The notes beneath the pieces were generated by a model that had not been told where the DNA came from, made no database searches, and worked only from the letters and a program-made list of their open reading frames with translations. Below, one piece after another: positions 1 through 8,400 of a stretch of DNA of 15,560 nt (positions within the stretch are counted from its first letter, which is position 1; each line of letters starts with the position of its first letter). A program made the translations under genes and the position numbers. The stretch comes from Candidatus Sumerlaeota bacterium (lineage in GTDB: Bacteria > Sumerlaeota > Sumerlaeia > JADFCT01): positions 1 through 15,560 of the forward strand of contig JADFCT010000037.1 in assembly GCA_017161665.1 (NCBI GenBank), in the 5' to 3' direction.

Positions 1-2
1 TT

Positions 3-731
3 CAAGAACGTCTGATGCAAGAAACAGCACGATATTTTGAGAAACAGGCTTTTGCAAATGAAGATGTTCCTTTAGGTCAAACGGAAGAACGAACATTCGA
101 GTATGAATCGCTCAAAATAGGTTCAACTTACCGTATATCTGAGGTAACAGCCCTAATGCCAGACTGTGAACCCGTTGGTGTCGACGCTACAATCCTGGCG
201 ATGGCGCAGAAGATTACATTACCAGTTTCATCTACGATATTGATCCACGAAAAAAGGGATGTACAGGGAACGATTTGGTACCGTGTCGATGCGAACGGTT
301 TACGGGGGGAATACCTTGGCATGGGATGGGTGAATTCTACGGCCTTTTATGGCCAGACTATTCGGATTGTCCATCAATATCCTCAACAAACAAAGACAAA
401 TCAGAGACGACAAGCCACCGTATCAAGGCAAAATTGGTTTGATAACGGGTTTTTAGTTCGAGCAACTCTCGGCGAATGGAAGTCTGCTTCATATGATGAT
501 AAACTGGCAACCGCAGGGTGCTGGCTGGCTAATACTTTATGGAAAGATCGCTTGAATTCACTTCAAGACTTTGAAAGCCTGCGTTTTTATGCTTCAAGAT
601 TAGTATCTGGAATTGATTATACTACAAACGGAATTGATACTTTTGATGCTTCTTGGAAAGCCAATGAAATGGCCGCCCTTCTCATAACAGTAGCGCCAGA
701 AGAATATTGTCCTTGGTTGGGTCCTTCCTGA
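3..731 (+). CDS. Partial hypothetical protein with SH3-like region, AT-rich
   Basis: I do not recognise this gene. The frame is open to the left edge, so the N-terminus is probably missing; the ATG at 15 has no convincing ribosome binding site. About 242 residues are visible. Residues near 80-120 (counted from the ATG at 15), with alternating hydrophobics and a short GMGWV motif, resemble a bacterial SH3-like fold. After a Gln/Thr/Arg-rich linker, a C-terminal part (about 145-230) looks helical, with a KLATAGCWL segment, and may be a small helical domain. No catalytic motif, signal peptide or membrane helix is visible. Codon choice is clearly more AT-rich than in every other gene here, and the composition changes abruptly at the stop codon, which suggests transferred DNA or a junction. 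Coding status is fairly secure from length; function is unknown. Confidence 0.6.
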   Translation, partial: QERLMQETARYFEKQAFANEDVPLGQTEERTFEYESLKIGSTYRISEVTALMPDCEPVGVDATILAMAQKITLPVSSTILIHEKRDVQGTIWYRVDANGLRGEYLGMGWVNSTAFYGQTIRIVHQYPQQTKTNQRRQATVSRQNWFDNGFLVRATLGEWKSASYDDKLATAGCWLANTLWKDRLNSLQDFESLRFYASRLVSGIDYTTNGIDTFDASWKANEMAALLITVAPEEYCPWLGPS

Positions 732-882
732 GGCCCCCCCGGGGTGTCGGCGTAAGGGGGTCCCGCCACTTTTGTTGTCGTTTGGTGACGTGCTCTTTGT
801 ACAGCGCCGGGATTGGGGGATTGAAAACGGCCCGGCGTGGGATGCCCAGGGCCAGAGATCGGAAGCCGTCCAGGCGATATGA
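694..882 (+). pseudogene. Possible 3' remnant of a GC-rich gene
   Basis: Frame 1 is open from just after a TAG at 691 to a TGA at 880-882 and overlaps the end of the AT-rich gene in another frame. Its later part (from about 745) reads like an ordinary protein C-terminus: a VPPLLLSFGDVLFV stretch, then DWGIENGPAWDAQGQ and a short polar tail. No start codon with a ribosome binding site is visible, and I cannot name the family. It may be the tail of a host gene whose 5' part was replaced by the AT-rich DNA, the downstream half of a frameshifted gene, or chance. This also accounts for most of the 211 bases between the first gene and coaX. Confidence 0.3.
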
Positions 883-942
883 TTGGTTGCGATCGACCCC
901 ATTCGCGCCGCCTCTTTCATTTTGATTATTTGGTGTATGCCT

Positions 943-1731
943 TTATCGGGACAAGGACGACTCGCTTTGGTATTGCCAAATATCCCGCAGCCCCCAGAGT
1001 GTCAAAAACGGCTCATACGCCGACAGGGCTTCGCTGTGTCGAACATATTCGGCCGCCCGTCCCCCGGTGGCCACGGCGACACAGTCCGGCGCCTCCAGTT
1101 CCTGGCGAATCCGAGCGACCAGCGAATCGACCGTTCCCGTAATCCCATAGGTTATGCCGGCGGCGATGCTGTCGCGTGTCGTCCGTCCAATGACAGAATC
1201 CGGCGTCGGTTCCAGGGCGATCCGGGGCAGACTCGACGTGCCGGCCGCCAGGGACTCGGCCATCATCTCCGGACCGGGCAAAATCACCCCCCCCAGATAG
1301 ACATGATCGGGTGAAATCACGTCAAAGGTAATGGCCGTTCCGAAATCAACGACGATCAACGGGGCGCCATATCGCTGAACGCCTCCGACGGCGTTCGCCA
1401 GACGGTCCACCCCGACCTGATTGGGGTTACCGTAACCATTGGTCACAGGCATGGGGGTGTGTCCGTCGATTGTCAGAGGGGGGCGACCGGTCAGTCGTTC
1501 CAAGGCCCAGACGAACTGCGGCGTCAAGGGGCCCACCACGGATCCGATGACCACCGCCCGGGTTTGGCGAGGATCAAAACCATCCAGATCGAAAAGCCCC
1601 TTGAGTGTGACGGCCAGTTCCTGAGGTGGCCGATCCAGGCGGCTGCTCAAGCGCCAGTTGTGTACCACTTGATCTCCGTCCAACAGGCATACACTGGTTT
1701 GCGTATTCCCGATATCCACCGCCAGAATCAT
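943..1731 (-). CDS. coaX: Type III pantothenate kinase
   Basis: It phosphorylates pantothenate with ATP, the first committed step of coenzyme A synthesis, in the cytoplasm. The length of 262 residues is normal for CoaX. The ASKHA-fold signatures are all visible: DIGNT at residues 6-10 (phosphate loop), GVDR at 107-110 with the likely catalytic Asp109, DFGTAITFD at 129-137, GGVILPG at 147-153 and a C-terminal TGG at 222-224. The ATG at 1731 is preceded by GGAGG (1740-1744 on the minus strand) at a spacing of 8. The gene stands alone on the minus strand and shares a 191-base upstream region with the divergent lipoprotein gene. Type III enzymes need a monovalent cation and are insensitive to CoA feedback (family knowledge). 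The family assignment is secure. Confidence 0.97.
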   Translation of the reverse strand: MILAVDIGNTQTSVCLLDGDQVVHNWRLSSRLDRPPQELAVTLKGLFDLDGFDPRQTRAVVIGSVVGPLTPQFVWALERLTGRPPLTIDGHTPMPVTNGYGNPNQVGVDRLANAVGGVQRYGAPLIVVDFGTAITFDVISPDHVYLGGVILPGPEMMAESLAAGTSSLPRIALEPTPDSVIGRTTRDSIAAGITYGITGTVDSLVARIRQELEAPDCVAVATGGRAAEYVRHSEALSAYEPFLTLWGLRDIWQYQSESSLSR

Positions 1732-1739
1732 ATCCGCCG

Positions 1740-1744
1740 CCTCC
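1740..1744 (-). promoter_or_regulatory. Ribosome binding site of coaX
   Basis: GGAGG on the minus strand lies 8 bases before the ATG at 1731 and fixes that start. Confidence 0.7.
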
Positions 1745-1908
1745 GTTATAGGTGTTGGGATATTTTCGCGCCAATGCCTGTCCGTCTCAATGGCAAATCC
1801 AACACACGCCCCTCACCCGCGCTGAATATTTCAGGCAAGTTTTTTCCTTTGCTTCCGACCCGTAAATAGACAGGATGCCCCGAACAGGCACTGGAAGTAT
1901 TTTCCCTC

Positions 1909-1916
1909 GGGAGGAC
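1909..1916 (+). promoter_or_regulatory. Ribosome binding site deciding the lipoprotein start
   Basis: GGGAGGAC, read upstream of the ATG at 1923, favours this start over the in-frame ATG at 1875. The upstream ATG would bury the lipoprotein signal peptide behind 16 polar residues. Confidence 0.65.
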
Positions 1917-1922
1917 AGATTA

Positions 1923-2777
1923 ATGTATAAACAATGGTTAATTCGAGCAGGGCTGGGCTGGATGGCCGCGATAATTGTCTTTTTGTCAGCCTGTGACCGC
2001 GGGACGCCGGACTCGCAAGCCAACTCCAATAACGCGCAGATGATCCTGGTCAAGGGAACGGGCGGTGGGGAGGACGACGGATCAGAGCCGCTGGAATCCG
2101 GAGCCCGCAATGTGGTTTACGACCCGGACCCCGGCTCATCCGCCGCCATGCCGCCCCCGCCCCCGCCGATGGATCCGAATGCGGCGCCCGATCCGCTGGC
2201 CGACATGACCCAACCGCCGACCGATCCGATCCCCGCCCCAACGGGCGGCGAACAGGATGTGCAATTGCGGTATGCCATTTTGCTCGAAGGCGATCCCACC
2301 ATGCAACCGCGAGCGCCTGAAAACATCCGCTTTTCAACAGGCCAGCGCTTTTGCTTCCTCATGATTCCATCGAGAAATCTACATCTCTACCTGTTCCATG
2401 AAGGCGCGAATGGCGCCTATTCGCTGCTCAACCCAATCCCGGGGCAGACCAGTTCCGTGGAACTCCTGACCGCCCAGTCCACACAGCGCCTCCCACTGCA
2501 AGGCTGGTTCCGGATGGATGAAAACACGGGCATCGAACGGATCCACATTGTCGCGGCGCCCAAAAAACTCCCACGGGTAGAACTGCTATTGGAAAATGGC
2601 GCGAATGCGAATCAGTCCGCCGCCGTCAAACAAACCTTGGACGCTCTCCGTCAGGCCGAGGAAGTCGGCTATCAGCGCAGCAAAAAGGTGGAAACCGTCT
2701 TCTCTGAATTGATCATGTCCGGCGAGCAGGTTGCCGACGGCGTCATTGTGGGAACCATCGAAATGAAACATCAATAA
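1923..2777 (+). CDS. Proline-rich lipoprotein with DUF4384-like domain
   Basis: A predicted lipoprotein of 284 residues, exported and lipidated on Cys24: a short basic start, a hydrophobic stretch at about 8-22 and the lipobox LSAC at 21-24. An acidic, low-complexity linker follows (25-110) with a run of seven prolines near 77-82 and many Asp-Pro repeats, probably spanning the periplasm or reaching through cell-wall material. Residues about 115-212 form a compact beta-rich domain resembling DUF4384, a family of surface or kinase-associated domains with no defined activity: a YAILLEGD strand, LHLYLFHEGANG, then LNPIPGQ and LPLQGWFRMDENTG. A charged helical tail closes it. The neighbours, coaX (divergent) and a nucleoside phosphorylase, give no functional hint. 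A strong hairpin follows the stop. The lipoprotein call is firm; the domain call is moderate. Confidence 0.85.
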   Translation: MYKQWLIRAGLGWMAAIIVFLSACDRGTPDSQANSNNAQMILVKGTGGGEDDGSEPLESGARNVVYDPDPGSSAAMPPPPPPMDPNAAPDPLADMTQPPTDPIPAPTGGEQDVQLRYAILLEGDPTMQPRAPENIRFSTGQRFCFLMIPSRNLHLYLFHEGANGAYSLLNPIPGQTSSVELLTAQSTQRLPLQGWFRMDENTGIERIHIVAAPKKLPRVELLLENGANANQSAAVKQTLDALRQAEEVGYQRSKKVETVFSELIMSGEQVADGVIVGTIEMKHQ

Positions 2778-2807
2778 TTCTCCAATCCACACCCTCCCCA
2801 TCGACAG

Positions 2808-2840
2808 CCGCGGTCACGCCCAGCCTAAGCGTGACCGCGG
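2808..2840 (+). terminator. Perfect 12-bp hairpin after the lipoprotein gene
   Basis: CCGCGGTCACGC at 2808-2819 and its exact reverse complement at 2829-2840 enclose a 9-base loop, 31 bases after the lipoprotein stop. The stem is GC-rich. Only a weak TCCTTA follows, so it lacks a classical U-tract. It fits a terminator or mRNA 3'-end stabiliser isolating the lipoprotein gene from the purine phosphorylase operon. The CCGCGG arms are themselves palindromic, so a protein-binding role is an alternative. Confidence 0.6.
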
Positions 2841-2933
2841 TCCTTAGTATGGGCGCGATTTTCAATGGAGTTTACGCTGCGGACTGTCTAGAGTATGCGC
2901 TCAGTTGACGCGCGAAAAAAAGGCGGACGCCCC

Positions 2934-3776
2934 ATGGATTCAGACCTCCGATCCGATCAGACCACAAACGACCGAACGATGGCCATGGCGGCCGATACGG
3001 TTCGCGCGCGATTAGGGGCGCGCTTTCCGAACATTGTCTTTGTGGCCGGGTCAGGGTTAGGGGCTGTGGCGTCGGGACTGACCGAACGGCAGGAGTTGGA
3101 CTACGGCGCCATTCCCGGCTTTCCGGCTTCCAAAGTCGTCGGTCATGCGGGCCGCCTGGTCACGGGGATCATGGAGAAGCGCCCCCTTGCCGTCTTTTCC
3201 GGTCGCAAGCACCTCTATGAGGGCGTGGGCATGGAAGCCGTCACTTTTGCGGTCCGGTTGGCGGCGCGATTGGGAAGTCGCATCCTGATTTTATCGAATG
3301 CCGCCGGATCGGTGGATCCCCTGATTCGAGCCGGAAGCCTGATGGCAATCACGGACTATGCGAATCTGTCCAATTTTCGCGCCTTTCGCTTCCCGGCGCC
3401 GGGCGTCCATCCTCGCGCCGGCGCGGGAACAGCGGTTTTCAGCCCCCGGTTGCTCGCGCAGACCCGAATGGCTGCCCGGACGGCGGGAATCCCCTTGAGC
3501 GAAGGCGTGTATTGTGTGAATCTGGGCCCCGTTTACGAAACCCGCGCCGAAGTGGAACTGGCCCAGATGGCCGGTATTTCAGCGGTCGGCATGTCAACCA
3601 TCCCCGAAGCGGTGGCAGCGGCGCGCGCGGGGATGGAAGTCCTGGCCCTTTCGCTCATAACCAATTCCCATGTCCACGGCTCGGTGGAAGTAACGCATGA
3701 TGAGGTTCTGGAAATGGGCCAACAGGCCCGGGAGCGATTCGTTCGCCTCCTGGAAAGCCTGGTAAAGCAGTTTTAA
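2934..3776 (+). CDS. Purine nucleoside phosphorylase, trimeric (PNP/MTAP) type
   Basis: It cleaves purine (deoxy)nucleosides with phosphate to free base and (deoxy)ribose 1-phosphate, for purine salvage in the cytoplasm. From the ATG at 2934 it has 280 residues, normal for the family. Visible motifs: phosphate-loop GSGLG (39-43), GHAGRLVTG from 70, GRKHLYEG (90-97), SNAAGS (131-136), GPVYETRAE (198-206, with the base-binding Glu202), VGMSTIPE (228-235) and LITN (241-244, with Asn244). The Glu and Asn pair fits 6-oxopurine specificity, so PNP is preferred over methylthioadenosine phosphorylase. The start at 2934 is preferred because an AGGCGG lies shortly upstream; an in-frame ATG at 2895 has no good site. 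It heads a three-gene operon with the DUF4416 gene 29 bases downstream. Confidence 0.93.
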   Translation: MDSDLRSDQTTNDRTMAMAADTVRARLGARFPNIVFVAGSGLGAVASGLTERQELDYGAIPGFPASKVVGHAGRLVTGIMEKRPLAVFSGRKHLYEGVGMEAVTFAVRLAARLGSRILILSNAAGSVDPLIRAGSLMAITDYANLSNFRAFRFPAPGVHPRAGAGTAVFSPRLLAQTRMAARTAGIPLSEGVYCVNLGPVYETRAEVELAQMAGISAVGMSTIPEAVAAARAGMEVLALSLITNSHVHGSVEVTHDEVLEMGQQARERFVRLLESLVKQF

Positions 3777-3805
3777 TAACCAACACTCTTTTTCTGAAGA
3801 CGATT

Positions 3806-4378
3806 ATGGGCGCAATCATTGAAAAACCGGAACCGGCGCTGTTGTTTTTCAGCCTCCTCGCCTGTAATGCGGAAGGATTAGACACTATCAGCGCGCATCT
3901 GGAGGACACCTTTGGTCCCCTGGCTCTGCGGAGCGAGCCCATCACCTTTGACCACACAAACTATTATGAACGGGAAATGGGCGCTGGACTGATCCGGCAA
4001 TGGGCAGCGAGCGAACGGCTCATTGACCAGGAAATGATTGTGGACATTAAGCGCCAATCGAATGAAATCGAAGACACCTTGCGCGCCGCCGCCGGAGGCC
4101 GGACCGTCAACGTGGACCCGGGGTATATAAACCTGGCGAAAGTCGTCCTGGCGACGACGAAGGATTTCGCCCATCGCCTGTATCTGGCCCGCGGAATCTT
4201 TGCCGAAGTCACGCTGACTTATCGGGCAAAAGACAAAGGCTTCGCGCCATGGCCCTGGACGTATCCGGATCATGCCGAACCGGTGGCGTTGCGTTTCTTT
4301 AACGAAGCGCGGGAAATTTACAAGCGGCGAATGCGCGAATGGCGCCGGACACGGGAAGGGGCGAACGATGGCCAATGA
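3806..4378 (+). CDS. DUF4416 family protein
   Basis: A cytoplasmic protein of 190 residues that covers the usual length of DUF4416, a family of unknown function. Family hallmarks are easy to see: an early hydrophobic strand followed by a FGPLALRSEP segment (36-45), FDHTNYYEREMG (48-59), LIDQE (72-76), the most conserved block GRTVNVDPGYINLAKVVLAT (98-117) leading to TKDFAHRLYLARGIFAEVTL (118-137), and the WPWTYPDH block (149-156). No signal peptide or membrane helix is present. It lies between a nucleoside phosphorylase and holA and overlaps the holA start by 11 bases, so the two are translationally coupled. Upstream only a weak GAAGA precedes the ATG. The family call is confident; no function should be assigned. 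Confidence 0.88.
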   Translation: MGAIIEKPEPALLFFSLLACNAEGLDTISAHLEDTFGPLALRSEPITFDHTNYYEREMGAGLIRQWAASERLIDQEMIVDIKRQSNEIEDTLRAAAGGRTVNVDPGYINLAKVVLATTKDFAHRLYLARGIFAEVTLTYRAKDKGFAPWPWTYPDHAEPVALRFFNEAREIYKRRMREWRRTREGANDGQ

Positions 4379-5309
4379 ACGGATGGCGCAAGTTTGTTTG
4401 ATCCATGGTCAGGATGTGGAGGCGATGAACAAGGTCCACGACCGGACACTGAATTCTCTGATTCCGTCAGAAATGCGGGATGAGAACCTGACCGAATTAA
4501 TTACAGCGTCCAACAAGGCCCTCAAACTGGAAGATATCGGTTGGGATGTTGTCAGCGAGCTGTCCACCCTGTCCTTCTTTGAGGACGCGCGACGCGTCGT
4601 CACCATTACGGATCTGCAGGATTTGTGCGGCATTCCCGGACGCCAAGCCGCCAGCGCCTCTCCGAAAAGCGGCTCCAAAAAAGCCAAAGTCACAAAAGCC
4701 TTTTGTGATTTCCTGACCGAAGGCCTGCTCCAGACGCCCAACGCCATTATCTTCCTGAATTACGAAAAGGACATGAACACACAAGTCCTGAAAACCTCAG
4801 CGCTGTACAAGGCGATCAAAAAAGCCGGCTGGGTTCAGGAATGTCGCGGCGAGAACAAGACCTTTGCTTTCGAGGACGCCTTGCGATCAAAACAGGCCGA
4901 AAAGGCCCTGCTCCTTTATCGCGACCTGCGCAAAATCGCGCCGCCCAACATGATTTTCAACACCCTCAACCGAATCACCCGCTCCCTTCTCCAAGCCAAA
5001 ATCGTATCCATCCAACGGCGGAAGAAGATGCGTGACGCTGATTTAAAACAACTCTTCCCCGATGATCGGACTGGCTTCTTCGGAATGCATGAATTTGTAC
5101 AGACGAAGAACCTGGAAGGCGCCCATCTTTTTGATGTGCCCGAACTGGTCGGGGCCCTGCGCGAATTGTTGGAAATCAACCGTCTGGTGGTTCCCGTATC
5201 CACGGATGTCTATGTGCGTGATCTGCCCCAGTCCATCGAATTGTGGATATTGAGATGGTTTTCTCGAAAACCGGTCGGCAGCGGTTGGCGTCCGCCCCAA
5301 TGGGGATAA
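4368..5309 (+). CDS. holA: DNA polymerase III, delta subunit
   Basis: The clamp-loader subunit that opens and loads the beta sliding clamp on DNA during replication. It has 313 residues, close to the usual 320-345. The N-terminal part (8-150) is the degenerate AAA+ domain: a LIHGQD loop in place of a Walker A, a SELSTLSFFEDARRVVTI segment (63-80), and the strand IIFLNYEKD (127-135). The C-terminal helical collar shows the typical FAFEDALRSKQAEKALLLYRDL run (166-187), the FNTLNRITRSLLQAKI helix (197-212), and the closing SIELWILRWF helix (289-298). A longer in-frame ATG at 4272 is rejected: it would run through most of the DUF4416 C-terminus, whereas the ATG at 4368 follows GGGAAGGGG. Sequence is divergent from model HolA, so the call rests on domain pattern. 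Confidence 0.82.
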   Translation: MANERMAQVCLIHGQDVEAMNKVHDRTLNSLIPSEMRDENLTELITASNKALKLEDIGWDVVSELSTLSFFEDARRVVTITDLQDLCGIPGRQAASASPKSGSKKAKVTKAFCDFLTEGLLQTPNAIIFLNYEKDMNTQVLKTSALYKAIKKAGWVQECRGENKTFAFEDALRSKQAEKALLLYRDLRKIAPPNMIFNTLNRITRSLLQAKIVSIQRRKKMRDADLKQLFPDDRTGFFGMHEFVQTKNLEGAHLFDVPELVGALRELLEINRLVVPVSTDVYVRDLPQSIELWILRWFSRKPVGSGWRPPQWG

Positions 5310-5450
5310 GACCGACATTCCCTTTCGAAGCGCCAACCGACGCCGCAAGGGGGCGCCCGCATTTTGGCCGAAATCATCCGTGTATATCTTCTTGTTCGCT
5401 TCATCAACGCAACGCCTGCCTTTCGATTTTTACGCCGTTCCCCTGATGAG
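5310..5450. other. Convergent intergenic region
   Basis: Between the ends of holA and the minus-strand protease gene. I see only short weak inverted repeats (4-5 bp stems around 5341-5360) and no convincing terminator or small gene. Confidence 0.5.
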
Positions 5451-8400
5451 TCAATACGCCAGAAATAATGAATGGGGGGGCTTGGGCGGCGCCGGGACGA
5501 TCAGCGAGATCGTAGCGGTGGTGACCTGACCGTCACTGTCGGTTCCCACGAGCGACAATCGATGTTCTCCCGGTGGGAGCCTTGTGAACTGGGCTTCTTC
5601 ACCCTGATCGACCGGCTCGCTGTCATCGTTCAGGAACCAACGCAGGGAAGAGCCGGTCAGCGGGCCATCTTCCGGATCATAGGCGCCCCCTTCGGCAAGG
5701 AAAGAACGATTCGCCCTCAGCACAGAGCCATCGGCAGGGTTATGGATCGTCACAACAGGCGGGCGAGGAGCGATGGTGAAGGCGCCGACTTGATCACTGG
5801 CGGTGTTGAAACCGTCGGAGGCAATCACCTGGATATAGCAGGCGTCTTCTGAGCCAGAGAGGAGATTGGTGTCGATGGTGATGGTATCCCCCTGGTAATT
5901 GGCGACCAGAGTGATCCACGAGGCGCCGAGATCGGAACTGTACTGGATCAGGTACTCCAAGTCATCGCCGTCGGCGTCCTGTCCGTTCCAGGATATGGTC
6001 ATTTGTCCCGAGTCGATCACGGCGCCTTGCGTGGGCGCGGTGATTTGAACCACGGGCGGCGTCACGCTGAAGACGACGCGGTCGAGGATCTCCTCGCCTC
6101 TCCGAATCTGAAGGGCCGTGGCGCCGTCCACCATAGGCAGCGTCACACCAAAGAGTAAAATCCCGGTCTCCGATTCTGCGACTTCCCCTGGTTCGAAGGC
6201 TTCCAGGGCCAGCGTCTGACTGGTGGCGTCGATCAATTCAGCTGAGTAAAGAGAGTCCGCTTCGAGAGCGAGGCCCTGACGATTCCAGAGAGTGTACAAT
6301 TTTTGAGCGGGCACAACGGTATTTTGAGCGAACCGATAGACCGTCTCGATTTGTCCGGTGGTTTCATCGTCGGCAATGTATCCGGAAAGCATGATAATCT
6401 CATCGGAAGAAAGGATACGCAGATCGCTGCGCTGATAGATCCGCTCCTCGTTGACATGGAGGACGCCGCCGCTTTGAGCGGACGGCGCGTCGGGGGTCGG
6501 CGGGGGCCACACGACCAGGTCCTGCTGCTGTCCGGCGAGTTCAACCGCCATGGCGTTCCAAGTGTAGGACGAGGGCCAGCGGTTGGACGCGTAGGACATC
6601 AGGTCGCCCGGCCCTTCCGTTCCTGAACCGTCAACAGGGGCAATGATATTGATTTGTTCCGTATCATATAGATTGGTTCCATAGAAACCGTCCGGATCGG
6701 CAGGGGCGAACTGACAGGCAGGAAATGGATAATTGCCATCCGTCCCGGCCGGATCGTTGCAGTCCACATGCCGGCGGCCATAATTGTGGCCCAGTTCATG
6801 GGCCAGAATGCGACCACCCAAGGGGAAATCGGGATCATTGGTCTCGGAGACATCATCAAACATTTTAACGACCAGCTGATCGCCGGGCCTCCGACCGACC
6901 CCTGCATAGGATCCGGCCGTGTTTTTATGGACAATTCCCAGATAATGGGTTCGAGCGTTGGCGTCATCGCAACTATCCGGATCGTCCGAAGTCTGATCGT
7001 GCCACCAAAGGGTATTCAACACCTTGAAATTGTCATCATCTCCATTGGTGTCGAACTCATAGGGGCCCCACCCCCAAAGATGCAATTCCTCAAGGAGGCT
7101 GCCGCCTTGAGGGAAGGTTCGGATGCGGGCAGTGGGCAACAGTGAGAGCGCTTTCGCAATGATACGGTCGCCCACCCGGGCCGATGGTTTCAGACTGCCC
7201 CCGTTGCTGTTTTCCGTATGGACGGGATAGGTTTTGATGCAAATGGGCGGAAGGCTGAAAAAGAAAATATCCCGCTCCAAGGTATTATTCGTGTAGTCCT
7301 CTTCGGGAATTTTCCGGTTTGCGTTCAGGTCAAAGGTCAGCGTAAGAGAACCTTCCCGCCATTCCTCGGGGAGCAGGAAATTAATGGAATCCGTCAGATT
7401 CGCCCGATTCGGGTTGGGTGGTATGACCGGGCATTCTGTAAAAGGTGACAGCGGAGACATGGGCAGAGGCTCACCGTTTCGGGTTCCATGGAGTTTCGCC
7501 TCCAGTCCGGGGACCGTGGCTCCGGCCGTGTTCACATAAAGCCTGGCCAAGGTTTTCTTGCCTGCAATCAGAGGGACTTCATTGGCCAGGTTTTGAATGC
7601 CCTGTGTGATTTCCACGCCGGATATGGTCAGATCCAGGGGTGTAGCCGGGCTGTCAAAAACAGGAATCTCCTCCCGCGCCTGATTATTGTCTCCGTTGAT
7701 CTCTCGCACAGAGGAATTGATGGAAACATTGACCGTGAAATGTTCATCGGCTTTCAGGGGGCGACAGATCAGCGTCACCCGCTTTTTGCTTTCCGCGCCA
7801 AAATCACCCAGATCGACACTGAATGAATTATTCCCATTGATGGAAACGCCATCGGTGATCAACGTGTTTTGAGCCGGGTCCGTAACGACCCGGATTTTTG
7901 CCTTCTGAGCCGGACCGGGGCCGCTGTTGAGGATATCGTATTCGAAAACCAATTGACCGCCCACCATGCCGGCGCACAGAGGCCTGGAAATGAGTTCGAT
8001 GGCTGTGTCCGCCGGTGAGGTTTCATAGACCTCAACCGAGATTTGCTGAGTCCATACCGACGCCCCTCCAAGAAATACCAGTTGATTGGAGACGGCAATA
8101 CTGCCGTGAAGCATTCCGATGGTGGTGTCGATTTCGGTAAGTGTTTCGCCAGTGGCCAGATCCTTCATCACCAGCGATTCCATGATGGTTTCATAAGGCG
8201 CCTGGATTAAGCGACCTTTTGTGAAAAACAGTTTTCCCCCATTGATTGCGAGCGTAGGAAAATTCGAAAAATCGTCAAAGACTTCGGACCAAACCGGGTC
8301 GCCTGTTTCAAAATCAACAACCTGCATCTGATTTCCACACAGACCCATTATAACAATGTATTTCCCGTCGGTGGCCAGGTCGGTGGGCTCCTGTTGACAA

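Noticed and set aside
883..1314. 143-codon plus-strand frame over the coaX 3' end
   Set aside because: Antisense to the securely identified coaX; translation is Arg/Pro-rich with no motif.
1875..1922. Upstream in-frame start for the lipoprotein
   Set aside because: It would place 16 polar residues before the signal peptide and ignore the GGGAGGAC site before the ATG at 1923.
4272..4367. Longer N-terminus of holA
   Set aside because: It overlaps the DUF4416 gene by 107 bases, and the added residues do not look like a clamp-loader N-terminus; the ATG at 4368 has a ribosome binding site.
5472..5852. 126-codon plus-strand open frame inside the protease gene
   Set aside because: Fully antisense to the Fn3-like C-terminus of the protease, with no ribosome binding site and Gly/Arg-rich shadow composition.
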